This document shows, piece after piece, positions 40,301 through 49,745 of a DNA stretch of 64,000 nucleotides. The first letter of the stretch is position 1. Each line of letters starts with the position of its first letter. The notes below the pieces were generated by a model that saw nothing but the letters and a program-made list of their open reading frames with translations, searched no databases and had not been told where the DNA came from. The stretch comes from Pelagibacteraceae bacterium AG-470-E16 (GTDB taxonomy: Bacteria; Pseudomonadota; Alphaproteobacteria; Pelagibacterales; Pelagibacteraceae). A program made the position numbers and the translations under genes. The DNA lies in assembly GCA_003209195.1 (NCBI GenBank), contig QCSF01000002.1:62001-126000 (forward strand). The letters are read 5' to 3'.

Positions 40301-40725
40301 AAAATTTTAAATTAATAAAAAATCTTTGTTATAGCGGTTTAATACCTTTTTATTTTTTATCGATAACAAATCTTTATCACTATAATTTTATTATCGTAGA
40401 TTTATTTTCATTATACTCACTTGTAATTCTAAGTTTTTTATTTGGTTCTGCATGGCTTAACTTATTAATAACACCCAAAAAAAAAGCTGATAAGATATTA
40501 CTAATAATTGTTATATTAAGTCCAATATTCTTATTAATGAACGAAATATTATCAAATATAAAACTAAAGTTCTTTATTTATGGATTATTTTACTTAATAA
40601 TTTTTTATATTGATAAAGAATTCATTCAAAACAAAGAATATTTAAAAGTTAGAAAAAATTTAACTATTAATGTAAGTATTACATATCTTATTTTTTTATT
40701 TAGCATTTACTCCAATAGCATCTGA
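40297..40725 (+). CDS. DUF3429 membrane protein
   Basis: A 142-residue protein with four to five membrane segments. It contains LIPFYFLSIT, then a FGSAWLNLL segment after helix 2, which fits the DUF3429 family of unknown function. It follows the TSUP gene and overlaps convergent pyrD by 30 bases, the longest tail overlap in the window. Confidence 0.8.
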   Translation: MKNFKLIKNLCYSGLIPFYFLSITNLYHYNFIIVDLFSLYSLVILSFLFGSAWLNLLITPKKKADKILLIIVILSPIFLLMNEILSNIKLKFFIYGLFYLIIFYIDKEFIQNKEYLKVRKNLTINVSITYLIFLFSIYSNSI

Positions 40726-41748
40726 AATATTTTTTAAACCATCTTTTTTTAACAAACAAACAAGTTCTCTATTAATTTTTGACGCAACATAAGGTCCCCT
40801 AAATACCATTGCGGTATAAAGTTGAAGTAAATTTGCGCCACATTTTATTTTCTCATATGCAGTTTTTCCATCATGAACACCGCCAACTCCGACAATTGGT
40901 ATTTTACCCCTCAAGTTTTTATAAAAACTCTGTATTACAATATTTGAATGTAAAGATAATGGTTTTCCCGAAAGACCTCCTTCCTCATTTTTATTTTTAT
41001 CTAATAGATGTTCCTTTCCTGTAATCGTAGTATTAGTTAATATTATACCATCAATTTTTTTTTCTAAAAAAATATCTGATAATCTATCTATTTCGTTATT
41101 ATTCAAATTAGGAGATAATTTAAAAATTATAGGTTTTGCTATCTGTTGACTACTTTTATAAATTTGAAGAATTTTTATTAAATCAGTTATTTTTTTAATC
41201 TCATGTTGCTTTCGTAAATTTGGTGTATTTGGTGATGATATATTAATTGCTATATAATCAACTCGATTGTAAAATTTTTTCATACATTTTAAATAGTCAA
41301 TTTGATCAGTTGCATTTTCTTTATTCGGACCAATATTTACACCTAATATTCCAAGTTTAGGATTTTCATTAATTCTTTCGTATATTTTTTCCATTCCCTC
41401 ATTTGGAAAACCTAAACGGTTAATAATTGCTTCATCATCATTAAGTCTGAAGACCCTTGGTTTTGCATTTCCATTTTGTGATTTCGGTGTTACAGTACCG
41501 ACCTCCACAAAGCTGAAACCGAGACTGTACATAGTATTATAAACTTCCGCGTTTTTATCAAAACCTGCTGCTAATCCTATAGGATTTTCAAAATTAATTC
41601 CGAAAACTTTGATTTTTAATGATTGTTCTTTTTTGCATTTAAAAAAATTAAATGGAATATTTTTTTGCTTGAAAAATTTAATAGCTAGTTTATGTGCTGA
41701 CTCGGGATCAAAGAATCTAGCGAAATAGTTAAATATATTATTTAACAT
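40696..41748 (-). CDS. pyrD: Dihydroorotate dehydrogenase (quinone), class 2
   Basis: A 350-residue class 2 enzyme. It has the membrane-associating N-terminal helices (residues 1-35, FARFFDPESAHKLAI), GLAAGFDKNAEV binding FMN, and ISSPNTPNLRK with the catalytic Ser region. GVGGVHDGKTAYEKI is near the C-terminus. It oxidizes dihydroorotate, passing electrons to ubiquinone. It follows lysS by one base. Confidence 0.95.
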   Translation of the reverse strand: MLNNIFNYFARFFDPESAHKLAIKFFKQKNIPFNFFKCKKEQSLKIKVFGINFENPIGLAAGFDKNAEVYNTMYSLGFSFVEVGTVTPKSQNGNAKPRVFRLNDDEAIINRLGFPNEGMEKIYERINENPKLGILGVNIGPNKENATDQIDYLKCMKKFYNRVDYIAINISSPNTPNLRKQHEIKKITDLIKILQIYKSSQQIAKPIIFKLSPNLNNNEIDRLSDIFLEKKIDGIILTNTTITGKEHLLDKNKNEEGGLSGKPLSLHSNIVIQSFYKNLRGKIPIVGVGGVHDGKTAYEKIKCGANLLQLYTAMVFRGPYVASKINRELVCLLKKDGLKNISDAIGVNAK

Positions 41749-41749
41749 C

Positions 41750-43309
41750 TTATCTATTTAAACTATCTTTTAATAATTTAATTGTTTCCTTTCTTCCAAA
41801 AAAACTGATGAATGACCCCATTCTTGGACCTTGCTGATCTCCAAAAACGATTTCATATATTGCTTTAAACCAATCTCTAAGTTTGTCTTTTGAATAATAT
41901 TTTTTTCCGACAGTAAATACTTCAGTTTGAAATTCTGATGAGTCGCTATGGTCTGGTAATTTTTTCAGTACTTCAATGAGCTCTAATAATGCTAGTTGTT
42001 CATTTTCATTTGGTTTTCTAAATTTTTTTAAAGGTTTTACAACATCATTAAAATATTGGATCGTATTTTTAATTAATTTTTGTAGTATTGGATGATCTTC
42101 TTGGATTATTTTTGGATTATAGTTTTTTATAAACTTCCATAAAACTTCTTCACTTTCTGCATTACTTGCACTTACTAAATTTAATAATACTCCATAAGAT
42201 ATAACATTTTTTTCTTTTGGTGGATTACCGTTATGAACATGCCATACCGGATTACCTAGTTTCTCTTTAATTTCTTGTACTTGATATTTTTCTAAAAAAG
42301 ATAAATATTCATCTACAGCCCTTGGTATTACTTGGGGATATAGTTTTTTAGCACGTTTTGGATTTTGATACATATACAAAGCTAAACTCTCTTTTGATGC
42401 ATATTTTAGCCACTCTTCAATAGTAATTCCATTGCCTTTAGATTTTGAAATCTTTTCGCCCCTTTCATCTAAAAATAATTCATATGCAAAACTATTTGGT
42501 GGAGCAGTCCCTAATATGTTGCAGATTTTTCCTGAAAGCTCAGCACTAGGTATCAAATCTTTACCGTACATTTCAAAATCTACTTTGAATGCTGACCAAC
42601 GCATAGCCCAGTCAACTTTCCATTGCAATTTACAATTACCATCAGTTACTTTTGTGTTTAATTTTTCTCCATAATTGTCAAATGTAACCTCATTCTTTTT
42701 TTCATCTATTTCTATAATTGGAATTTCTAAAACTTTGCCTGACCTTGGGCAAATTGGCAAAAAAGGACTATATGTTTTTTTTCTTTCATGCCCTAATGTG
42801 GGTATTACAACATTCATAATACTTTCATAATTTTTTAAAACATTAATTAATTCATTATTAAAAAAGCCACTTTTATACATTTCAGTTGAGCTTTTAAAAT
42901 CATACAAAAAATTAAATTTGTCCAAAAAAGATCTTAACATCATATTATTATATTCACCAAAGCTAGAAAATTTTTTAAAGGGATCTGGTATCGAAGTTAA
43001 TGGTCTATTTAAATTATTTTTTAATAATTCATTGTTTGGTATATTTTCAGGAACTTTTCTTAAACCATCCATATCATCTGAAAACGTAAACAACTTTACA
43101 GGAATATCTGATATTTTTTTAAAAGCCTGTATTACCATGGTTGTGCGACATACCTCTCCGAACGTTCCGATGTGAGGTAATCCGCTTGGACCATATCCCG
43201 TTTGAAATAAAGCATAACCTTTTTTCTCTAAAGCTTTGCCTCTTTTTTTTATAATTTCTCTTGCTTCAATAAATGGCCATGCAGCGGAGCTCAAATATTC
43301 AGAATTCAT
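41750..43309 (-). CDS. lysS: Class I lysyl-tRNA synthetase
   Basis: A 519-residue class I LysRS (archaeal type, usual in alphaproteobacteria). The HIGH-like motif is GPSGLPHIGTFGE (about residues 40-52), and the KMSKS-like motif is KISKSKGNG (about residues 289-297). It attaches lysine to tRNA-Lys. It is the first gene of the lysS-pyrD pair, divergent from trkH. Confidence 0.95.
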   Translation of the reverse strand: MNSEYLSSAAWPFIEAREIIKKRGKALEKKGYALFQTGYGPSGLPHIGTFGEVCRTTMVIQAFKKISDIPVKLFTFSDDMDGLRKVPENIPNNELLKNNLNRPLTSIPDPFKKFSSFGEYNNMMLRSFLDKFNFLYDFKSSTEMYKSGFFNNELINVLKNYESIMNVVIPTLGHERKKTYSPFLPICPRSGKVLEIPIIEIDEKKNEVTFDNYGEKLNTKVTDGNCKLQWKVDWAMRWSAFKVDFEMYGKDLIPSAELSGKICNILGTAPPNSFAYELFLDERGEKISKSKGNGITIEEWLKYASKESLALYMYQNPKRAKKLYPQVIPRAVDEYLSFLEKYQVQEIKEKLGNPVWHVHNGNPPKEKNVISYGVLLNLVSASNAESEEVLWKFIKNYNPKIIQEDHPILQKLIKNTIQYFNDVVKPLKKFRKPNENEQLALLELIEVLKKLPDHSDSSEFQTEVFTVGKKYYSKDKLRDWFKAIYEIVFGDQQGPRMGSFISFFGRKETIKLLKDSLNR

Positions 43310-43412
43310 AGATTATTCGTTTATAGGCTAAAATGAATTTTTTTCAAATTACAAACATTTGCAATATTGTCTAAAAAAAAAATTAATATACTTTCGATCT
43401 AACTTTTTTAAA

Positions 43413-44858
43413 ATGAATTCTGGATTAAAAACTACTTTTCTAATAATTGGCTATTTAATTATTATATTATCAATATTTATGATCATTCCGCACATCATTG
43501 AAATTACTATTGGTGATAAATCTCAACATTTTTTAGTTACTGCAATATTGTCCGCATTTATTGGAACTTTATTAGTTTTAATTAGTCAAACAAAAAATAG
43601 GTCATTGAATGTCCAGCAAGCTTTTCTAATGACTAATCTTGCTTGGTTATCAATCTGTTTTTTTGGGGCCCTTCCATTGTATTTTTCCTCATTAGATCTT
43701 ACTTTTGTTGATGCATTTTTTGAAAGTGTATCTGGAATAACTACTACTGGCTCAACTATTTTACCTGAAGTTGAAAGAGCTTCAAAAGGTATTCTAGTTT
43801 GGAGATCTTTATTGCAATGGCTTGGAGGAATAGGAATAATTGTAATGGCAATAACCATCCTACCCTTATTAAATATAGGAGGAATGCAATTATTTAGGTC
43901 AGAAGGAATGGAAGTTGAAAAAGTTGTTCCAAAGGCTACAGAAATTGCATTATCTATAACAAAAATTTATATAATAATAACGATCGCTTGTATTATTGCC
44001 TATTGGTTTTCAGGTATGAGTTTTTTTGATGCAATCAATCATTCTTTAACAACTGTTTCAACTGGTGGATATTCAACATATAGTCAATCTATAGGTCATT
44101 TTAATAGTGCAAAAATAGAGATAGTTGCAATTATATTCATAATAACAGGAAGTATTCCGTTTTTAGCATATATAAAATTTACAAGAGGCGATTTGTTAGT
44201 TTTTTTTAAAGACAAACAAATAACAGGGTTTATTATAATTTTGGTTATATCTATAATAATTATCTTTTTTCATTCATTAATAAATACAGAAGAAGATTTA
44301 GCAAACGCTATAAGGAATTCTGCTTTCAATGTAACTTCAATTATAACAGGCACAGGTTACACAACACAGGACTATAGCGCATGGGGTAACTTTGCTGTTT
44401 TTTTCTTTTTAGTATTAATGTTTATCGGAGGCTGCTCTGCTTCCACTACTTGTGGTATTAAAGTTTTTCGTTTCCAAATAATATTATCATTTATAGATAG
44501 ACAAATTAAACAAATTTTTTATCCTAATGGTATATTTCCAATAAAATATAATAATCAAAATATAAATGACAGATTTTTAACATCTGTTTTGGCATTTGTA
44601 TGTTTGTATATATTTATTTTTTTTACCTTGACTCTTTGTCTATCATTAACTGGTTTAGATTTGATTACATCAGTATCAGCAGCAGCAACTTCAATATCTA
44701 ATGTTGGGCCGGGTCTTGGTCCTATGATAGGTCCAGATGGAAATTTTTTTACTTTATCCGATAATGCTAAATGGTTACTTAGTCTTGGAATGTTATTAGG
44801 ACGATTAGAGCTGCTTACAGTATTAGTTTTGTTTCTTCCTTCGTTCTGGAGAAATTAA
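43413..44858 (+). CDS. trkH: Potassium uptake protein TrkH
   Basis: A 481-residue membrane protein with the four pore regions of Trk/Ktr channels: SGITTTGSTI, TTVSTGGYST, SIITGTGYTT and TSISNVGPGLG, each with a filter glycine. A longer frame opens at a TTG (43359), but the ATG at 43413 gives the normal length and a better first membrane segment, so I use it. It needs a TrkA regulator, not in this window. It overlaps convergent argF in TTAA. Confidence 0.93.
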   Translation: MNSGLKTTFLIIGYLIIILSIFMIIPHIIEITIGDKSQHFLVTAILSAFIGTLLVLISQTKNRSLNVQQAFLMTNLAWLSICFFGALPLYFSSLDLTFVDAFFESVSGITTTGSTILPEVERASKGILVWRSLLQWLGGIGIIVMAITILPLLNIGGMQLFRSEGMEVEKVVPKATEIALSITKIYIIITIACIIAYWFSGMSFFDAINHSLTTVSTGGYSTYSQSIGHFNSAKIEIVAIIFIITGSIPFLAYIKFTRGDLLVFFKDKQITGFIIILVISIIIIFFHSLINTEEDLANAIRNSAFNVTSIITGTGYTTQDYSAWGNFAVFFFLVLMFIGGCSASTTCGIKVFRFQIILSFIDRQIKQIFYPNGIFPIKYNNQNINDRFLTSVLAFVCLYIFIFFTLTLCLSLTGLDLITSVSAAATSISNVGPGLGPMIGPDGNFFTLSDNAKWLLSLGMLLGRLELLTVLVLFLPSFWRN

Positions 44859-45781
44859 TTTGACAAGCACCAATCAATAATTGCTTTTTGCCCATGTAAC
44901 CTATTTTCGGCTTGATCCCATACAACTGAATTGTTTCCATCCATAACTTTATCAGTTACTTCATCTCCTCTGGCAGCAGGTAATACGTGCATGAACAAAC
45001 AATCACTTTTAGCATATTGGATTAAATTATCATTAATTTGAAATTTTTTTAAATTTTTCTTTTTTTTATTCTTATCAACTTTATCACCCATTGAAATCCA
45101 TTTATCTGTCATTATGCAGTCAACATCTTTAACTCCTTTCTTTGGGTCATTAAAGATTTCTATTTTACCTTTTCTTGATTTTGCCCAATTTAAAATTTTT
45201 TTTGATGGCATATAATTTTTGGGAACACATAAATTTAAAGAAAAGTTAAATTGAACTGCGGCTTCTATAGCAGAATTTGAAACGTTGTTACCATCACCAA
45301 CCCAAGCAAGTTTAGCTCCGTCGATAGATCCTTTTTTTTCTTCAAATGTTAATACGTCACTTAGTAATTGACATGGATGACTATGATTTGTTAGACCGTT
45401 AATCAGTGGAACCTGTATAAGCTTTGATAATTTAACTAAAGTTTGATGCTTAAAAGTTCTTAACATTACTACGTCGGAAAAACCTGATATAACTTTTGCT
45501 GTATCCTCTATAGTTTCTTCTCCTTTGCCTAAATGCATATCTGTTGAATTTATTACTATAGTTTGTCCACCTAACTGCCTCATGGCCAAATCAAAAGATA
45601 ACCTGGTTCTAGTTGACGGTTTTTCAAAAATCATTAATAATAATTTATCTCTAGCATTTGAGGACTTCGAAACATAAACTTTTTTATCTTGCATATAATT
45701 TTTTTTCATTTTTTTAGCATTATTTAAAATATTCTTTAATTCAACTTTATCTACCTGCGAAAGATCCAGAAAATGTCTCAT
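44855..45781 (-). CDS. argF: Ornithine carbamoyltransferase
   Basis: A 308-residue OTCase with the carbamoyl-phosphate motif EKPSTRTRLSFD (about residues 54-65), the ornithine site region (HPCQLLSD), and HVLPAARGDEVTD. It makes citrulline. It overlaps argD by four bases, so the two are co-translated. Confidence 0.96.
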   Translation of the reverse strand: MRHFLDLSQVDKVELKNILNNAKKMKKNYMQDKKVYVSKSSNARDKLLLMIFEKPSTRTRLSFDLAMRQLGGQTIVINSTDMHLGKGEETIEDTAKVISGFSDVVMLRTFKHQTLVKLSKLIQVPLINGLTNHSHPCQLLSDVLTFEEKKGSIDGAKLAWVGDGNNVSNSAIEAAVQFNFSLNLCVPKNYMPSKKILNWAKSRKGKIEIFNDPKKGVKDVDCIMTDKWISMGDKVDKNKKKKNLKKFQINDNLIQYAKSDCLFMHVLPAARGDEVTDKVMDGNNSVVWDQAENRLHGQKAIIDWCLSN

Positions 45782-46956
45782 TGAAAATCACCTAGAGTTT
45801 TATCCAAAATCTTAATAGCTTCTTTGATTTCATTTTTTTTAATTATTAAAGGTGGTAATAATCTTACAACATTATCGGCGGCCTTCACTCCTAACAATTT
45901 ATTTTTGAACATATGGTTTAAAAATTTAATATTATCGACAGATAATTTTATTCCGATCATCAAACCTTTTCCTCTAACTTCCAAAACTTTATTACTATGT
46001 TTGTCTTTTAATTTTACTAATTCATCTTTAAAAAATTTCCCATTTTTCTCGACGTTTTGTAAAAAACCTTTTTTTAAAATAACATCTAATACAGAGTTTC
46101 CTACTGACATTGCTAAAGGGTTTCCTCCAAAAGTACTTCCATGAGTCCCTGGTGTCATGCCTATAGAGGCTTTTTTATTAACAAGACAAGCTCCAATTGG
46201 GAAACCCCCTCCAATGCCCTTAGCTATTGGAACAATATCTGGTTTAACGTTTGCGTATTGAAAAGCAAATAACTTTCCTGATCTACCTATACCACACTGT
46301 ACCTCATCAAGTATTAGTAATATTTTTTTTTCATCACATATTTTTCTTAAATATCTTAGACACTTGTTAGGAATACATTTAATACCACCCTCTCCTAAAA
46401 CAGTTTCTACCATTATTGCAGCTGTATTTTTTTTTATTTTTTTTCTTAAATTTAAAAATCTAGGTATAGAATTTCTAAATTCAATATGATCAAAACCAGG
46501 GACTTTAGGTCCAAATCCTTCAATCATTTTTTTTGAACCACTCGCATGAATTGCGGCAATTGTTCTTCCATGAAAAGAATTTTTTATACAAAGTATTCTA
46601 TTTTTATATGATTTTCCAATAGAGAAAAAATATCTTCTAGCAATTTTAATTGCTGCTTCAGTAGCTTCTGCTCCTGAATTAACAAACACTACATAATCAG
46701 CAAAAGAATTGTTTGTAAGTCTTCTTGCTAATTTTTCTTGCTCTGGTATCTCAAAAGCATTAGATACATGTATTAGTTTTTTTGATTGTCTTTGTATAGT
46801 CTGTACCATATGATTGTGACAATGACCTAATGAATTAACAGCAATACCAGATACAAAATCTAAATATTTATTTCCATTGTGAGCATACAAATATACTCCT
46901 TTCCCTTTTTTAAAAGATACTTTTCTTCTAGTGTATGTTCCTAATATTGCGCTCAT
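45778..46956 (-). CDS. argD: Acetylornithine aminotransferase
   Basis: A 392-residue PLP aminotransferase (class III). The internal aldimine segment is IAKGIGGGFPIGA with its Lys near residue 239, and FHGRTIAAIHASG and LDEVQCGIGRSG are present. It forms N-acetylornithine; argF follows it. It begins directly at the end of the ABC-2 permease gene. Confidence 0.95.
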   Translation of the reverse strand: MSAILGTYTRRKVSFKKGKGVYLYAHNGNKYLDFVSGIAVNSLGHCHNHMVQTIQRQSKKLIHVSNAFEIPEQEKLARRLTNNSFADYVVFVNSGAEATEAAIKIARRYFFSIGKSYKNRILCIKNSFHGRTIAAIHASGSKKMIEGFGPKVPGFDHIEFRNSIPRFLNLRKKIKKNTAAIMVETVLGEGGIKCIPNKCLRYLRKICDEKKILLILDEVQCGIGRSGKLFAFQYANVKPDIVPIAKGIGGGFPIGACLVNKKASIGMTPGTHGSTFGGNPLAMSVGNSVLDVILKKGFLQNVEKNGKFFKDELVKLKDKHSNKVLEVRGKGLMIGIKLSVDNIKFLNHMFKNKLLGVKAADNVVRLLPPLIIKKNEIKEAIKILDKTLGDFQ

Positions 46957-47769
46957 TTAAAATTTAATTTTATAACCCTTCTTAAAAAGAAGGTAACATA
47001 ATGTAATTAGAATTGCGTTACAAATTAACAAAATTATAAGTCCATGAACAACATTAGAGTCTGACTGACCTAAAAAACCATACCTAAAACCGTCAATTAT
47101 ATAAAAAAAGGGATTGAACTGACTTATCATATATATTGGACCATCTAATCTATTAATAGAAAAAAAAGTCCCCGATAAAAATGATAATGGCACTATTACA
47201 AAATTTGTTACAACGGCCATATTATCAAATTTTTCTGACCATAGCCCAGTAATAAAACCCAATGATGATAAAAAGCATGATCCAAGAACAGCAAAAATGA
47301 CTAGGTAAGATATTTGGTTAAATGGGACATTTATAAATAAAACTGAAACTGATACTGCAAAAAAACCAACTATCAACCCTCTTGTTATGCCACCTAAAAT
47401 AAATGCTATGGTTACCTCCCCTGGAGACAATGGAGGAAACAAAATATCGACAATATTGCCTTGCACTTTCGAAATCATCAAAGATGATGACGTGTTTGCA
47501 AATGCATTTTGCATAATTTGCATTGCGATTAAGCCGGGTACTAGGAACGTAGTAAATTTATGCCCCAACACATTTGCTCTATCTACTCCGATAGCTAAAC
47601 TAAAAACCGACAAAAAAAGAAGCATTGTAACAATTGGAGATACAATTGTTTGTAACCAAACATTAAAAAATCTTTGTACCTCTTTAAGGTATAAAGTGTA
47701 AAAACCTATCCAGTTGATCATACCAAATCTTCTCACTCCAACTTTATATTTGTGCTGTATTGTGCTCAT
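46957..47769 (-). CDS. ABC-2 type transporter permease
   Basis: A 270-residue protein with six membrane segments. FYTLYLKEVQRFFNVWLQTIVSPIVTMLLFLSVF spans the first part, and the VPLSFLSGTFFSI segment is typical of ABC-2 permeases. Its ATPase is not adjacent and may be elsewhere. It is transcribed towards argD with no gap, so argD and argF may share its promoter. The substrate is unknown. Confidence 0.85.
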   Translation of the reverse strand: MSTIQHKYKVGVRRFGMINWIGFYTLYLKEVQRFFNVWLQTIVSPIVTMLLFLSVFSLAIGVDRANVLGHKFTTFLVPGLIAMQIMQNAFANTSSSLMISKVQGNIVDILFPPLSPGEVTIAFILGGITRGLIVGFFAVSVSVLFINVPFNQISYLVIFAVLGSCFLSSLGFITGLWSEKFDNMAVVTNFVIVPLSFLSGTFFSINRLDGPIYMISQFNPFFYIIDGFRYGFLGQSDSNVVHGLIILLICNAILITLCYLLFKKGYKIKF

Positions 47770-47920
47770 AAATTTTTCATTATCAGTATATTTAAAAAAA
47801 GGGGAAAAAATGTGGATATTTAATTAACTTTTCAAAAATACTTTATTTTGCTACTTTTTTTAATCAACATGTAGTATTCAATTAAATTGTATATCCTACA
47901 TATGGATTGTACAAAAGGTA

Positions 47921-48430
47921 ATGGCTTGGACAAATGATAAAACAGAACAACTTAAAAAATTGTGGGCAGAGGGTCATACCGCAAGTCAAATCTCTAGGAT
48001 GCTAGGTGATGATATTTCACGTAACGCTGTTATAGGAAAGGCTCACAGACTAAATCTAGCAGGCAGAACTCAATCAAGAATGATCTCTTCTCCAAGAATT
48101 AATAACAATCAACATCAAAACAAAAAAGATAAATATCAAAATAAGGTGCGAAGACCAAGAGGTCTAAGGGCTATAGTTATAGAGAAAAACTTTGAGCCTG
48201 AAAATCCAACATCATTGGAAAATTTAACGGATAAAACATGTAGGTGGCCAATTGGACATCCAGATGAAAAAGGTTTTTATTTTTGTGGTAGAACACCAAT
48301 GGATGAGAGAGTATATTGCAAACTCCATGTACTTCATGCCTATCAACCGCGTGGTCAAAAAAATGAGGAACCTCATAGAAACATCGATCAAGCTCAAAAT
48401 TTTACACAAAAGAATATTAAACGCGCTTAA
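47921..48430 (+). CDS. gcrA: GcrA family cell cycle regulator
   Basis: A 169-residue GcrA. The N-terminal helix-turn-helix opens MAWTNDKTEQLKKLWAEG and continues SASQI-like (TASQISRML) to RNAVIGKAHRLNL. A conserved C-terminal region (CRWPIGHPDEKGFYFCGR) binds the sigma70 region. GcrA activates promoters with N6-methylated adenine sites in alphaproteobacteria. It overlaps the convergent SET-domain gene by 14 bases. Confidence 0.93.
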   Translation: MAWTNDKTEQLKKLWAEGHTASQISRMLGDDISRNAVIGKAHRLNLAGRTQSRMISSPRINNNQHQNKKDKYQNKVRRPRGLRAIVIEKNFEPENPTSLENLTDKTCRWPIGHPDEKGFYFCGRTPMDERVYCKLHVLHAYQPRGQKNEEPHRNIDQAQNFTQKNIKRA

Positions 48431-48896
48431 GCCTAGCTTTTTTTGTTTTAGCAAATTTGCGGTTGATTCTCCAACGTTGATCATCTCTTACAATGAAACC
48501 GCAACAATTCTTTGAACCACATTTACAACGAAACTGTTTATAGTCCTCATCGAACCCAAAACCATAATCGTAAGAAAGCTCGTCACCTTTTTTAATATCT
48601 TGGATAGCTAAAATCCAAATCTTACCTTTGATGATATCAACTTCGCAATTTGGATTACACGAATGGTTAATGTATTTTGCAGTATTTGATTTTATATCAC
48701 CATCAAGAACAATTTTTTTATTTAGAGTAAATAAATAAATTGCTTTGGAATTATCAAACCGATCATCTTCTTCAACCTGCTTATGAGTGTACGGCTTGCC
48801 TTTATATTCAATTACCTTATCACCTTTGTTAAAATTTTCTCCTGCAAATAAACCCCAATTATTAATTCCAGATTTTTTTCTATAAAATTTAGACAT
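48417..48896 (-). CDS. SET-domain lysine methyltransferase-like protein
   Basis: A 159-residue SET protein. Key segments are all visible: GLFAGENFNKGDKVIEY at the start, YINHSCNPNCEV (the catalytic NHSCxPN), DELSYDYGF, and a post-SET-like cysteine cluster (CKCGSKNCCGFI). These are features of eukaryotic histone methyltransferases, found sporadically in bacteria. It would methylate a protein lysine; the target is unknown. It shares one base with the EamA gene, so it ends the phosphonate operon. Confidence 0.88.
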   Translation of the reverse strand: MSKFYRKKSGINNWGLFAGENFNKGDKVIEYKGKPYTHKQVEEDDRFDNSKAIYLFTLNKKIVLDGDIKSNTAKYINHSCNPNCEVDIIKGKIWILAIQDIKKGDELSYDYGFGFDEDYKQFRCKCGSKNCCGFIVRDDQRWRINRKFAKTKKARLKRV

Positions 48897-49744
48897 TATT
48901 GGAAAATCTTAATAGCAACGCATCCTGATAAAATCAATATCGCAGAAATTAAAGCTAAAAAACCACCCTTCTCTTTGAGAATAAATAATCCATAAATTGA
49001 TGCAAACAAAATACTCACTTCTCGTAAAGCAGCAATAACCGCGATTTTACCTACAGTAAAACCATATACCGCTGGTATATAAGAATAGATACTGCATGAG
49101 GCAGCAGCAAAAATACTTATAAAATTTTTTTTAAAATAAATAAAATTAAGATTATGTTTTTTAAAAGTGAAATAAGAAATTAAATTAAAAATAAAGCCAT
49201 CCAATGCAAAGTAATAAATCAAATAAATAAAAGCATTAGATAGTCTTGCTCCTTTTGCGTCTATTGTAGAATATGCAACAATAATCGCAGCAACTAGTAA
49301 ACTATATATTAAGCCTTTAATATTAATTTTTTTCAAATTTCCTTCAGAAAAAACTAGTAACAATATACCTAAGGAAATTAGAATTATAGATAGCTGATTA
49401 GATAAAGTAAGATTTTCATCAAATAATATTGGTGTTAATGCTAATAAAATTAATGAAGGTAATCCACGTGCTATGGGGTATCCATAGGACAGACCAGAAT
49501 AATCATAAACTCTACATAAAAATATTTTATAAAATACGTGAATAAAAATTGTCATCAAAAAAAAAGGCCAAGCTATTTTTGGAAGAGGCTCGATAAAGAA
49601 TAACAAAGGAAACATTATGAAACTTCCAAGAAGAGTGAAGGCTCTAGTAAACTTTATTTTATCATTGGATTTTTTTAAAAGAATGTTCCATGAAACATGT
49701 CCCAAGGCACCCGTAAGAATGGCTAAAAATAGAATATTATCCAA
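48896..49744 (-). CDS. EamA/DMT-superfamily transporter
   Basis: A 282-residue protein with about ten hydrophobic helices and two internal repeats (SYGYPIARGLPSLILL in one, VGKIAVIAALREVSILFA in the other). It belongs to the drug/metabolite transporter superfamily. It starts one base after the iron alcohol dehydrogenase gene ends. It might move a phosphonate or its product, but the substrate is unknown. Confidence 0.85.
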   Translation of the reverse strand: MDNILFLAILTGALGHVSWNILLKKSNDKIKFTRAFTLLGSFIMFPLLFFIEPLPKIAWPFFLMTIFIHVFYKIFLCRVYDYSGLSYGYPIARGLPSLILLALTPILFDENLTLSNQLSIILISLGILLLVFSEGNLKKINIKGLIYSLLVAAIIVAYSTIDAKGARLSNAFIYLIYYFALDGFIFNLISYFTFKKHNLNFIYFKKNFISIFAAASCSIYSYIPAVYGFTVGKIAVIAALREVSILFASIYGLFILKEKGGFLALISAILILSGCVAIKIFQ

Positions 49745-49745
49745 C

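Noticed and set aside
43359-43412. TTG start extending TrkH by 18 residues
   Set aside because: The extension is basic, lacks family features, and the ATG at 43413 gives the normal TrkH length.
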